Part shown: positions 51,646 to 59,769 of the stretch, one piece after another
How positions within the stretch are numbered: the first letter of the stretch is position 1
How the letters are laid out: each line of letters begins with the position of its first letter
Assembly (NCBI GenBank): GCA_026398595.1
Contig: JAPLSO010000051.1
Coordinates: forward strand, 170,198 to 234,197
From: Spirochaetota bacterium
Lineage (GTDB): Bacteria; Spirochaetota; Spirochaetia; Treponematales; Rectinemataceae
Direction of reading: 5' to 3'
DNA: 64,000 nucleotides
The notes under the pieces: model-generated
The model's input: only the letters and a program-made list of their open reading frames with translations
What the model was told of the DNA's origin: nothing
Database searches by the model: none
Position numbers and translations under genes: made by a program

Positions 51646-52164
51646 TCAAGCACCGATAACCGTAACGGTGATGGTATCAGCGTAATCTGTGGCGGTTTGC
51701 CAGAGTGTATCAGTCACATTCTGAGCAGGAATGGAAATCGTCAGCAGATAACCGACACCCTGCTTGGGAGTTTTGCCGCCCGCGGTTGCCTGGATGGTTT
51801 TACTCGCGCCCATCAGAACGGTGCTCGACATAGAATTCGTTACGGTACCAGTGAAAGTTCCCTGGAGGGCAGCCTGGATATAATAAGGAATACTCGTTGT
51901 GGTAGCAGTGCTGTAAAGGCTCCCCGATTTGGCTGAAGTAAGCGTAACAGTCCAGGCAGTAGTATTGGCAAAAACCGTTAAAAGGGATGTAGAGGCTGCA
52001 GCGGTTCCAGCGCTTCCATCACCCGTGAAAGAAAATGCCATAGAGGAAGTGCCAAGTGTTACATTTGTGTAATTCGCAACGCTTCCAGTGAGTCCGAGAG
52101 TCGCGGCTGAAGCCGAACTCACGGCGATGAGCGTGGCAACCAGAAGAAGAACCAACTTTTTCAT
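51646..52164 (-). CDS. small secreted beta protein, array member 4
   Basis: Signal peptide MKKLVLLLVATLIAVSSASA; LTVFANTTAWTVTLTSAKSGSL...GGKTPKQGVGYLLTISIPAQNVTDTLWQTATDYADTITVTVIGA. Confidence 0.72.
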   Translation of the reverse strand: MKKLVLLLVATLIAVSSASAATLGLTGSVANYTNVTLGTSSMAFSFTGDGSAGTAAASTSLLTVFANTTAWTVTLTSAKSGSLYSTATTTSIPYYIQAALQGTFTGTVTNSMSSTVLMGASKTIQATAGGKTPKQGVGYLLTISIPAQNVTDTLWQTATDYADTITVTVIGA

Positions 52165-52442
52165 ATAGGCCTCCGAGAACTTTTCCTGTCAGCGACAGGT
52201 TTTAAATATGTTGATTGGAAGAAAGATGCCTGACAAACAGAAGTTGTACTTTTTTTATGCCCGATGTAGAACTTTTTCCTTCTCAATCAGTTGAAAAGAT
52301 TGTCTTCATTTATAAGAAATAAGTCAATGGGTCTAGATTATATTTCACTCCATAATTACCGATGCGTACCGATTTTAAAATTCTTTTGGAAATCAACGGT
52401 GAACGCGATCTATTAAAGCGGAAAAGCAAAAGACGGCATTTT

Positions 52443-52471
52443 AAAAAACCGACGGGATTTCTCCCGCCGGT
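52443..52471 (-). terminator. intrinsic terminator of array member 5
   Basis: Minus strand ACCGGCGGGAGAAATCCCGTCGGTTTTTT. Confidence 0.8.
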
Positions 52472-52492
52472 CAGTGCCCTGGTCCGCCTCCG

Positions 52493-52969
52493 TCAAGATC
52501 CGGAGATCGTCACCGTAAGCGTATCGCTGTAGGTTCCAGTCTGCCAGAACGTTGTCGTGCTGGCGGTGAACGCGATCGACAACGCGTAGGTGGTGCCCGC
52601 CTTCGGCGTCTTGTTCTGAGCCGTACTGGTCCACGTGGTGTTCAGACTCTTGGCCGAAGCCAAGGATCCAAGCGTCATCGTGTACGTGGCCGTCTCGCTG
52701 GCATCGGCGGTATTCTTCAAATAGCCGCCGTTAACAGACGAAATCGCTATGGTCCAGCTGTTATAGTTGCTCGTCACACCTATATTGCCAATGCTCCAGG
52801 TGTTGGCCGCTCCGGACGTATCATCCATCACAGCAGTAAAAGAACCCGGGAGCGTCAGCGCGAGCTGGGGAGCCACCGTTCCAGTCATGCCAACCGTACC
52901 AGTCGTAGCCGCAGACGCAAAACCCAACATGGCAAGCGCGAACAGAGACACGAAAGCAAACTTTTTCAT
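52493..52969 (-). CDS. small secreted beta protein, array member 5
   Basis: Signal peptide MKKFAFVSLFALAMLGFASA; IGVTSNYNSWTIAISSVNGGYL...NKTPKAGTTYALSIAFTASTTTFWQTGTYSDTLTVTISGS. Confidence 0.74.
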   Translation of the reverse strand: MKKFAFVSLFALAMLGFASAATTGTVGMTGTVAPQLALTLPGSFTAVMDDTSGAANTWSIGNIGVTSNYNSWTIAISSVNGGYLKNTADASETATYTMTLGSLASAKSLNTTWTSTAQNKTPKAGTTYALSIAFTASTTTFWQTGTYSDTLTVTISGS

Positions 52970-53057
52970 GAGAGACTCCTGAGCCATGTATGCCATGGCA
53001 ACTTTTGTAAATTTGCGCCTCTGCGCCATAGGGGCGTGAGACGCATACTTTGAAAAA

Positions 53058-53087
53058 AGTATATGCGGCATTAAAACCTAATGTCAA
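53058..53087 (-). promoter_or_regulatory. sigma70-like promoter of array member 5
   Basis: Minus strand TTGACA-18 nt-TATACT. Confidence 0.65.
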
Positions 53088-53117
53088 TAGTTGGCAGAAT
53101 AGACAAGCGCTTCGATT

Positions 53118-54410
53118 TCAGCTTTCCCTGATCACGAGATCCTCGTAGTTCTCCCGTCGGACGGAAAGTCTGTACCCTCCGCCTCGGGTCATGACTACGG
53201 CTGGCCTCGGGATGCGGTTGTAATTCGAGGCCATGGAGTGGTTATACGCCCCCGTCGAGAATACGGCGAGGATATCACCCGTTTCAGGATCGGGAAGCCC
53301 GAGGTCGCGAATGAGGATGTCGCCCATTTCGCAGCATTTTCCCGCTATAGTCACGGTCTTGGAGGGCTCAAGGCCGGCTTTATTGGCTAAAAGTCCATAG
53401 TATTTTGCCTCGTAAAGCGCCGGTCGGATGTTGTCAGCCATGCCTCCGTCGACGCCTACGTAGGTTCGGATCCCCGGGATGGTTTTTACCGATCGGATGG
53501 TGTAGAGAGTCAGGCCGGCCTCGCCAATGATCCACCGGCCCGGTTCTATCGCCACCCACGGCATGGGGAGCCCGGCCTCGGCTGTCTTTTCGGCAATGAG
53601 GGCCATCATAGGGTCGAGGAAGTAGGAAAGGCCTGGCGCATTGTCGGATGGCAGGTACTTGATGCCAAAGCCGCCGCCCAGGATAAGTTCCTTCGTCTCG
53701 AAGCCGTATGAAGCTTTGACGTCAGCCATGAGCTTCAGGGCTATGCCTGTGGCAGCCAGATGGGAGAAATTGTCGTAGAGCTGGGAGCCGATGTGGAAGT
53801 GAAAGCCCCTGAAATCGATATGGGCCGCGTCGAGGACTGCCCGCATGTAGAGGTCACATACGGAAGGGTCGAGAGGGATCCCGAATTTGGAGTCGAGGCT
53901 CCCTGTCGATATGAATCGATGCGTGTGACTGTCCACACCCGGGGTTATCCGGTACAGCAGGGCTTGGCGCCTTCCCAGGCCGGCGGCAATCCGTTCGATC
54001 TCGGCCACCTCGGCCAGATTGTCGGAGACGATCCTCCCGACGCCAACCCGTAGAGCGTAATCCAGCTCATCGGTCGACTTGGCGTTGCCGTGGAAGGTGA
54101 TTCGACGGGGATCGACTCCAGCCTTGAGGGCCGCAAAGAGCTCGCCGCCAGACACGGCATCCATGCCCAGGCCTTCCTGGATGACGATCCTGCACATGTC
54201 GAGAGTCTGGAAAGCCTTGCTGGCGTAATAAGCAGCCGTATTGGGGTATTTTTCGAGAAAGGCCGAGCGGATTTCCGCGCAGCGTTCCCTGACCAGGGAT
54301 TCCGAGACAACGTAGAGGGGAGTGCCCTGTTCGGCGGCAAGCTGGACAAGGTCGACGCCGTCGAGAAAGAGTCTGCCGTCTTTTACGGATGCGTGGGAGT
54401 TCGGTACCAT
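53118..54410 (-). CDS. lysA: diaminopimelate decarboxylase
   Basis: GTPLYVVSESL, YYASKAFQTLDMCRIV, ITFHGNAKSTDELDYAL, GFHFHIGSQL, STGAYNHSMASNYN. Confidence 0.95.
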   Translation of the reverse strand: MVPNSHASVKDGRLFLDGVDLVQLAAEQGTPLYVVSESLVRERCAEIRSAFLEKYPNTAAYYASKAFQTLDMCRIVIQEGLGMDAVSGGELFAALKAGVDPRRITFHGNAKSTDELDYALRVGVGRIVSDNLAEVAEIERIAAGLGRRQALLYRITPGVDSHTHRFISTGSLDSKFGIPLDPSVCDLYMRAVLDAAHIDFRGFHFHIGSQLYDNFSHLAATGIALKLMADVKASYGFETKELILGGGFGIKYLPSDNAPGLSYFLDPMMALIAEKTAEAGLPMPWVAIEPGRWIIGEAGLTLYTIRSVKTIPGIRTYVGVDGGMADNIRPALYEAKYYGLLANKAGLEPSKTVTIAGKCCEMGDILIRDLGLPDPETGDILAVFSTGAYNHSMASNYNRIPRPAVVMTRGGGYRLSVRRENYEDLVIRES

Positions 54411-54504
54411 AGCGAGGATAGTACACGATTCATCCGCGGTAATAAAGAGAGAAAATGATCCGCCCCGGTGGAACGCGAAGGACGGGTCGTATAGAATGTG
54501 CTGT

Positions 54505-55227
54505 ATGAAACCGCTTATCGGAGTATCGACATTCAATGAAAAACAGCCAAGGTCCGTATACTGCTCGGTCAGCGTCCGCTACCTGCAATCGGTCTCAGAC
54601 GCGGGGGGCCTCGCCGTCACTCTGCCAGTGAGCTCCCCCGGCGAAGCTGAAGCCTTCATCGTCAGGATCGACGGACTCATCCTCACTGGCGGCAAAGATA
54701 CCGATCCCGAGTTCTACGGACAAGAACCGGCCAGGGGCCTGCGAACTTTCGACTCCCAGCGCGATGAATGGGAATTGGCCCTCTTCCGGGCAGCCCTCGA
54801 GAGAGGAATCCCCGTGCTAGGCATCTGCAGGGGACATCAACTCATCAACATAGCCCTGGGTGGAAACGTATACCAGGACCTTTTAATCCACCGTCCCGGC
54901 ACGAACCTCCACAATCCTGAGGAATTCCCCGTCGATCGTCCATTTCATGGCATTTCCATCATCGAAGGTTCATTGCTCCACAAGGTTTTAGGGGAAACCT
55001 TGACGAGGGTGAACAGCTTCCACCACCAGGCCGTGAAGGATCTGGGCCAAGGCCTGACGGTTACCGCCCTGGCCGCGGATGGGGTCGTGGAAGCCATCGA
55101 GTCGACCGATCCGGATCGATTCATCCTGGGTGTACAATTCCACCCCGAGGGGCTCACCAGGATTTCCCCTAAGTTCCTGGGCATCTTTTCAGCCTTTGTG
55201 AACGAAGCGAGCAAGCCGAAAGCCTGA
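54505..55227 (+). CDS. gamma-glutamyl-gamma-aminobutyrate hydrolase family (peptidase C26, class I GATase-like)
   Basis: LILTGGKDTDPEFYGQEP, RDEWELALFRAALERGIPVLGICRGHQLINIALGGNVYQDL, VNSFHHQAVKD, GVQFHPE. Confidence 0.92.
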   Translation: MKPLIGVSTFNEKQPRSVYCSVSVRYLQSVSDAGGLAVTLPVSSPGEAEAFIVRIDGLILTGGKDTDPEFYGQEPARGLRTFDSQRDEWELALFRAALERGIPVLGICRGHQLINIALGGNVYQDLLIHRPGTNLHNPEEFPVDRPFHGISIIEGSLLHKVLGETLTRVNSFHHQAVKDLGQGLTVTALAADGVVEAIESTDPDRFILGVQFHPEGLTRISPKFLGIFSAFVNEASKPKA

Positions 55228-55239
55228 GGTTCCGGATAT

Positions 55240-56214
55240 TCAATCCGAAAAAGGCGACTCGAGCAGGCAGAAATCCCCGGCAGTGGCGTCGAGAAGGTAT
55301 CGTACACCCAGCGCCAGTGTGAGGCTCGGCTTCCCGTGGCCTGCCTGCAGTCCGGCGAGGATGGGTTTGCCGGCGGATACCAAAAGATCCTCAAGGATCT
55401 GCCGTATCGCAAGCGATCTTTTTTCCTTCGGAGCCTCGCAGCGGGTCCAGGAACCGATGAGAATCCCTTCGCATGCCTCGAAGACGCCGGCCAGTCTCAG
55501 CTGGTTCAGCATGCGATCGATCCTGTAGGGCGCCTCGTCCACATCCTCGATGAAGAGGATCTTTCCCCCGGCGTCTATCTGCCAGGGCGTGCCCATGGTC
55601 GCGGCCAGAAGGGAGAGGTTCCCGCCCGTGAGTTCGCCCTCCGCGATGCCCGCCGCGATGGTTTCCAGCGCCAAGCCATCAGGGTTAGCCAGGAAACGGG
55701 GAAATTGCTCCCCGAAGAGAGTCTCTTCAAGAGATGATCGGGAGACCGGGTCGAGCTCGGGCACCATGTCCGAGGAGGGCATTGGACCGTGGATCGTGAC
55801 AAGACCGGCGACCTGCCTGAAAGCCGTGTGGAGGGCCGTGATGTCACTGTAGCCGAGGAAGAGCTTGGGGTGGGCTGCCATGATGCCATAGTCAATGCGG
55901 TCGAGGATCCGGGGCGTGCCGTAGCCCCCCTTCAGGCAGATGACGGCATTCGTATCGGGATCGAGGAAGGCCCTCTCCAGTTCAGCAGCCCGTGTTTCGT
56001 CGCTTCCGGCGAGATAGCCATAGACGTCGGCGCAATGGGGCGAAGCCGATACCTCGAATCCCAGGGATTCGAGAGCGTGGATCGAAGCCTCGACCCTGGC
56101 TGAGTCGAAGGCCGAGCCCGAGGGTGCGACGAGGAATACCCTATCGCCCTTGTGGAGCCGCCGGGGCTTGATGCGCAGGCGGGCTTTAGGCGCGCCGCCA
56201 GATCCGCGGTTCAT
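55240..56214 (-). CDS. LD-carboxypeptidase (muramoyltetrapeptide carboxypeptidase, S66)
   Basis: VFLVAPSG, AVICLKGGYGTPRILDRIDYGIMAAHPKLFLGYSDITALHTAF, TIHGPM, LFIEDVDEAPYRIDRML. Confidence 0.93.
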   Translation of the reverse strand: MNRGSGGAPKARLRIKPRRLHKGDRVFLVAPSGSAFDSARVEASIHALESLGFEVSASPHCADVYGYLAGSDETRAAELERAFLDPDTNAVICLKGGYGTPRILDRIDYGIMAAHPKLFLGYSDITALHTAFRQVAGLVTIHGPMPSSDMVPELDPVSRSSLEETLFGEQFPRFLANPDGLALETIAAGIAEGELTGGNLSLLAATMGTPWQIDAGGKILFIEDVDEAPYRIDRMLNQLRLAGVFEACEGILIGSWTRCEAPKEKRSLAIRQILEDLLVSAGKPILAGLQAGHGKPSLTLALGVRYLLDATAGDFCLLESPFSD

Positions 56215-57398
56215 GGCTTTTTCCCGAGAAGGGCCAGGGTCGTCGCGACATGCATGGCGACACCCACGGGCAGACAGGCTTCGTCGATGTCGAAGTCCCT
56301 GGAGTGCAGGGCAGCCGTGATTCCTCTTCCGGGATTGCCGCAGCCCAGGTGATAGAAGGCTCCTGGGCGCTCCTGGAGGAAAAAGGAGAAGTCCTCGACC
56401 CCGAGACTCGGCTTTTCCTTCCAATGAATGGAGTCGGATCCCAGGATTTCCCTCGCCTTTTCGGCCATGAGATCGACGACCCAGTCATGGTTGATCAAGG
56501 CTGTATAGCCGGGGATTATCTCGGCTTCCCCCGTGCCGCCGAGAGCTTCCGGGATACCGGAGACAATAGAGCGGACCCGTGCGCCCACAACGGCCCGCAC
56601 CGCTGGATCGGTTGTTCGGATCGTCCCAGTCATCTCGACCCTATCGGCGATGATATTGTTCCTCGTGCCCCCGTTGATCGTCCCCAAGGTAATGACTGCT
56701 TCCGAGAGCGGCGATACGTATCGCGATACGACCGCATGGAGGGCGTCCACGACCTTGGCCGCTATCATGATGGCATCGATCCCCAGATCCGGGTAAGCGG
56801 CGTGGCCACCCTTCCCTTTCACCACGAGACGCAGGACATCGGAGGCGCCGTTGAATGCTCCATGCTTGAGTTCGACCATGCCGACAGGGACGCTGGGCTG
56901 GACGTGGCAGCCGATGATATAGTCGACATGGGGATTCTCGAGGCATCCCGCCGCTATCATATCGGCGGCGCCACCTGTCGTCTCCTCAGCCGGCTGGAAG
57001 AGTAGTTTGACGGAACCCTTAAGCCCTTGTTTCCGGGCGGCGAAGTATCTGGCCGCGCCAAGGGCTACCGTCATATGGGCATCGTGGCCGCAGGCATGCA
57101 TGTAGCCTTCGTGCCGGGATCTATTGGGCCTGTTCTCCGGCTCGACGACAGGCAGGGCGTCCATGTCGGCTCGCATGCCCACGACGGGCCCTGGCTTTCC
57201 GCCCTCGACGAGAGCTACCACAGAGGTTTTGCGTTTTTCGTAAGGCAGGCCCAACCCATCGAGGATCCTGCAGAGTTCCCTTTGCGTCTCGTATTCCTCA
57301 TCCCCGCCTTCCGGTATCCTGTGCAGGGATCGCCGCGTATCCACGAGCCAATCCATCATGGCCCAGGTCTCGCCGAGTAGGCTGTCCTTAGTCATCAT
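56211..57398 (-). CDS. M20 family amidohydrolase (N-acyl-L-amino acid / IAA-hydrolase-like)
   Basis: VVGMRADMDALPVVEP, MHACGHDAHMTVALGAARYF, LLFQPAEETTGGAADMIAAG, GKGGHAAYPDLGIDAI. Confidence 0.94.
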   Translation of the reverse strand: MMTKDSLLGETWAMMDWLVDTRRSLHRIPEGGDEEYETQRELCRILDGLGLPYEKRKTSVVALVEGGKPGPVVGMRADMDALPVVEPENRPNRSRHEGYMHACGHDAHMTVALGAARYFAARKQGLKGSVKLLFQPAEETTGGAADMIAAGCLENPHVDYIIGCHVQPSVPVGMVELKHGAFNGASDVLRLVVKGKGGHAAYPDLGIDAIMIAAKVVDALHAVVSRYVSPLSEAVITLGTINGGTRNNIIADRVEMTGTIRTTDPAVRAVVGARVRSIVSGIPEALGGTGEAEIIPGYTALINHDWVVDLMAEKAREILGSDSIHWKEKPSLGVEDFSFFLQERPGAFYHLGCGNPGRGITAALHSRDFDIDEACLPVGVAMHVATTLALLGKKP

Positions 57399-57454
57399 CG
57401 ACACTCCTTGCGACTCAGGGCGGACCCAGGTGGGCCACCCACCCCTTTTATGTT

Positions 57455-57733
57455 CTACAGAAACCTCAGTGTAGATCCCCAAAGCCTGTCATCCATCGCT
57501 ACGGGCTTTCCGCCTCTGAGATAGAGAAGAGACACCCTTCTTCCAATCCCGCAGAGGATTTCGTTCCTGTTCGTTGTTCCCCAGGCCGCAGCAAGGAGGT
57601 AGTCGGGCGTATGGCCCATAACGAGGAATTCGGCGTCCTTGAAACGCGAACGCAATTCCATGGCCTCGGAGAGGGTGGCGACGGCGAAGCAGGTCTGGCA
57701 TCTCAAATCCGTGAGGATGGATGCATCGATCAT
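57455..57733 (-). CDS. hypothetical 92-aa protein, weak alanine-racemase N-domain resemblance
   Basis: ATGA overlap with the dapF stop; CFAVATLSEAMELRSRFKDAEFLVMGHTPDYLLAA. Confidence 0.5.
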   Translation of the reverse strand: MIDASILTDLRCQTCFAVATLSEAMELRSRFKDAEFLVMGHTPDYLLAAAWGTTNRNEILCGIGRRVSLLYLRGGKPVAMDDRLWGSTLRFL

Positions 57734-58656
57734 CGTCTAATACCCGGAGATATCGCGCCTGCTTCGGCGAGTATGGAGAGCATGACTGGGGAGAAAACGC
57801 CGCCGTAGATCCTCACGGCCGGCCCTGTCATCCGAATCGAGGGAAAGGAAAGGTCGAGGTGCAGAGTGCCGCCCGGCATTTGCATCTCAACCTTGCCCGA
57901 GACGTAGCCGAGCCGTCGAGCAGCCGCGGCGGCGGCACAGGAGGAGGAGCCGCTTGAGAGCGTGTAGCCTGCCCCTCGCTCCCAGATCTCAATCCTCATG
58001 CGGTGAGGCCCGAGAACCTTGGCGAACTGTACGTTCGTCCTCCTCGGAAAGAGGGCGTTGTTTTCGACAAGAGGACCGAGCCGTTTCGCGAGTTCGGGGC
58101 TGGGATCATCCACGAAAAGAACACAGTGGGGGTTGCCCATGGACACGAAGATCGCGGGAAGTCGCTCGCCTCCGAGTTCGAGTTCTCCGAGAATGAATTC
58201 GGCCGCATCGCATGCCAGTCCTCCGTCTCGCGCGGAAAAGGAGGGCTCGCCCATATCCACACGTATCCTGGGCGGATCGAGGCTCTCGACTTTCGAGCGC
58301 ACAACGCCGCCCAAGGTTCCTACGGCAAACTCCTCGCCGCCTACATAGCCGGCCTCAGCCAGATACAGGGAGAAAATCCTCAAGCCGTTGCCGCTTTTCT
58401 CGGCCTCCGATCCGTCGGGATTGAATATCCTCAGCCAGGGGGTCACCTCCGCCGCGAGCCGTCCGATCGTCGGAAAACCCTGGAGATCGCCGGCTCCGGC
58501 CAGGGGACCCAGAAGGATGCCATCGGAGCCGGCTCCCCTGTTCCTTTCGCAGATAGCCTTGATCGCATCTGGTTTGGGGACGAAAGGGAATTCGCGCGGA
58601 TCGATCACGATGTAGTCGTTGCCGAGACCGTGGTACTTCAGGAAATCCAATCGCAT
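57730..58656 (-). CDS. dapF: diaminopimelate epimerase
   Basis: FLKYHGLGNDYIVID, CERNRGAGSDGILL, GNGLRIFSLYLAE, VSMGNPHCVLF, ERGAGYTLSSGSSSCAAAAAA. Confidence 0.94.
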   Translation of the reverse strand: MRLDFLKYHGLGNDYIVIDPREFPFVPKPDAIKAICERNRGAGSDGILLGPLAGAGDLQGFPTIGRLAAEVTPWLRIFNPDGSEAEKSGNGLRIFSLYLAEAGYVGGEEFAVGTLGGVVRSKVESLDPPRIRVDMGEPSFSARDGGLACDAAEFILGELELGGERLPAIFVSMGNPHCVLFVDDPSPELAKRLGPLVENNALFPRRTNVQFAKVLGPHRMRIEIWERGAGYTLSSGSSSCAAAAAARRLGYVSGKVEMQMPGGTLHLDLSFPSIRMTGPAVRIYGGVFSPVMLSILAEAGAISPGIRR

Positions 58657-58662
58657 CGAGAT

Positions 58663-59769
58663 TCACTCCTCGTAGATTCTTGGCACCCTTTGCGAGATGC
58701 CGCAGGTGATCTCGTAATCGATCGTGTCCGCAATTCGGGACAGTTCGCCGACAGGCAGTTCGGGAGTGCCAAAAAGGATAACCTCGTCGCCAATGCCCGC
58801 CCCGGGGATATCCGTGAGGTCGATCAGCGTCTGGTCCATGCACACCCTGCCCAGGACGGACACCCTCTTTCCCCCCACCAGGACTTTGGCCCTGTTGGAG
58901 AAGGTCCGCCAATAGCCATCCGCGTACCCCAACTGGAGGAGGCCGACCCGGGTATCTCGGGCCGCCGTGAAAATCCTTCCATAGCTCAATCCGTCACCCC
59001 TTGGGACGATCCTCAGATTGGCGATTCTGGATCGCAGGCTCATGACCGGTTTTAATCCTTCCGGCAGCGTCATCTCACCCCCCGGCGACAGGCCATAGAG
59101 TATGATTCCCGGCCTTACCATATCGAACCGCGCCTCGGGAAGGTCCAGGATGGCGGCGCTGTTGGCGATATGGGCAATCTCGGGCGGAGTGCCCGCTGCT
59201 CTCATCGCCTCGAGCGCCTCTTCGAAGCGCCTTATCTGGAGGAGGCTGAAACTCTTGTCCGGACTGTCCGATTCGGTGAAATGCGAATAGGCGCCCTCCA
59301 GGGATAGGCCTTTTAAACCGGCCAGGACCCCAGCGAAGCGCCTCGCCTCCTCGTATCCGATGCCCTGCCGGTGCATGCCCGTATCGATTTTGACATGTAT
59401 TTTGGCTCTCTTGCCCAGGCGGACGGCCGCCTCCGAAAGCGCCCGCGCCAGCTCCTCGGTATAGACCGTCTGGCTGATGCCCTTCGCCACGACGATCTCG
59501 GCGTTCTCGGGATCTGTCGTGCCCAGGACGAGAATAGGCGTCCCGATGCCTTCCTTCCTCAAATCCAGGGCTTCCTCGATGAAGGCCACGGCCAGGAAGT
59601 CCACTTTAGCCTTTTCCAGGGCGCGCGCCACAGCGATGGCCCCATGGCCGTACGCGTCGGCCTTGACGATGGCGCAGATCCTGGCTCCAGGCGACAGGCG
59701 CCGTATTTCCCGGTAGTTCCCGATGAGCTTTCCCAGATCGACGAGAGCCCAGGTAGACCGTCCTTTCAC
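58663..59769 (-). CDS. alr: alanine racemase
   Basis: ICAIVKADAYGHGAIAVARAL PLP lysine motif, HVKIDTGMHRQGI, VLGRVCMDQTLIDLTDI. Confidence 0.96.
   Translation of the reverse strand: MKGRSTWALVDLGKLIGNYREIRRLSPGARICAIVKADAYGHGAIAVARALEKAKVDFLAVAFIEEALDLRKEGIGTPILVLGTTDPENAEIVVAKGISQTVYTEELARALSEAAVRLGKRAKIHVKIDTGMHRQGIGYEEARRFAGVLAGLKGLSLEGAYSHFTESDSPDKSFSLLQIRRFEEALEAMRAAGTPPEIAHIANSAAILDLPEARFDMVRPGIILYGLSPGGEMTLPEGLKPVMSLRSRIANLRIVPRGDGLSYGRIFTAARDTRVGLLQLGYADGYWRTFSNRAKVLVGGKRVSVLGRVCMDQTLIDLTDIPGAGIGDEVILFGTPELPVGELSRIADTIDYEITCGISQRVPRIYEE

Noticed and set aside
52983-53060. Possible riboswitch in the long leader of array member 5 (nested GC-rich stems GCGTCTCACGCCCC...GGCGCAGAGGCGC)
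   Set aside because: Does not match any riboswitch consensus I know (checked mentally against GEMM and preQ1); kept only as a generic leader hairpin
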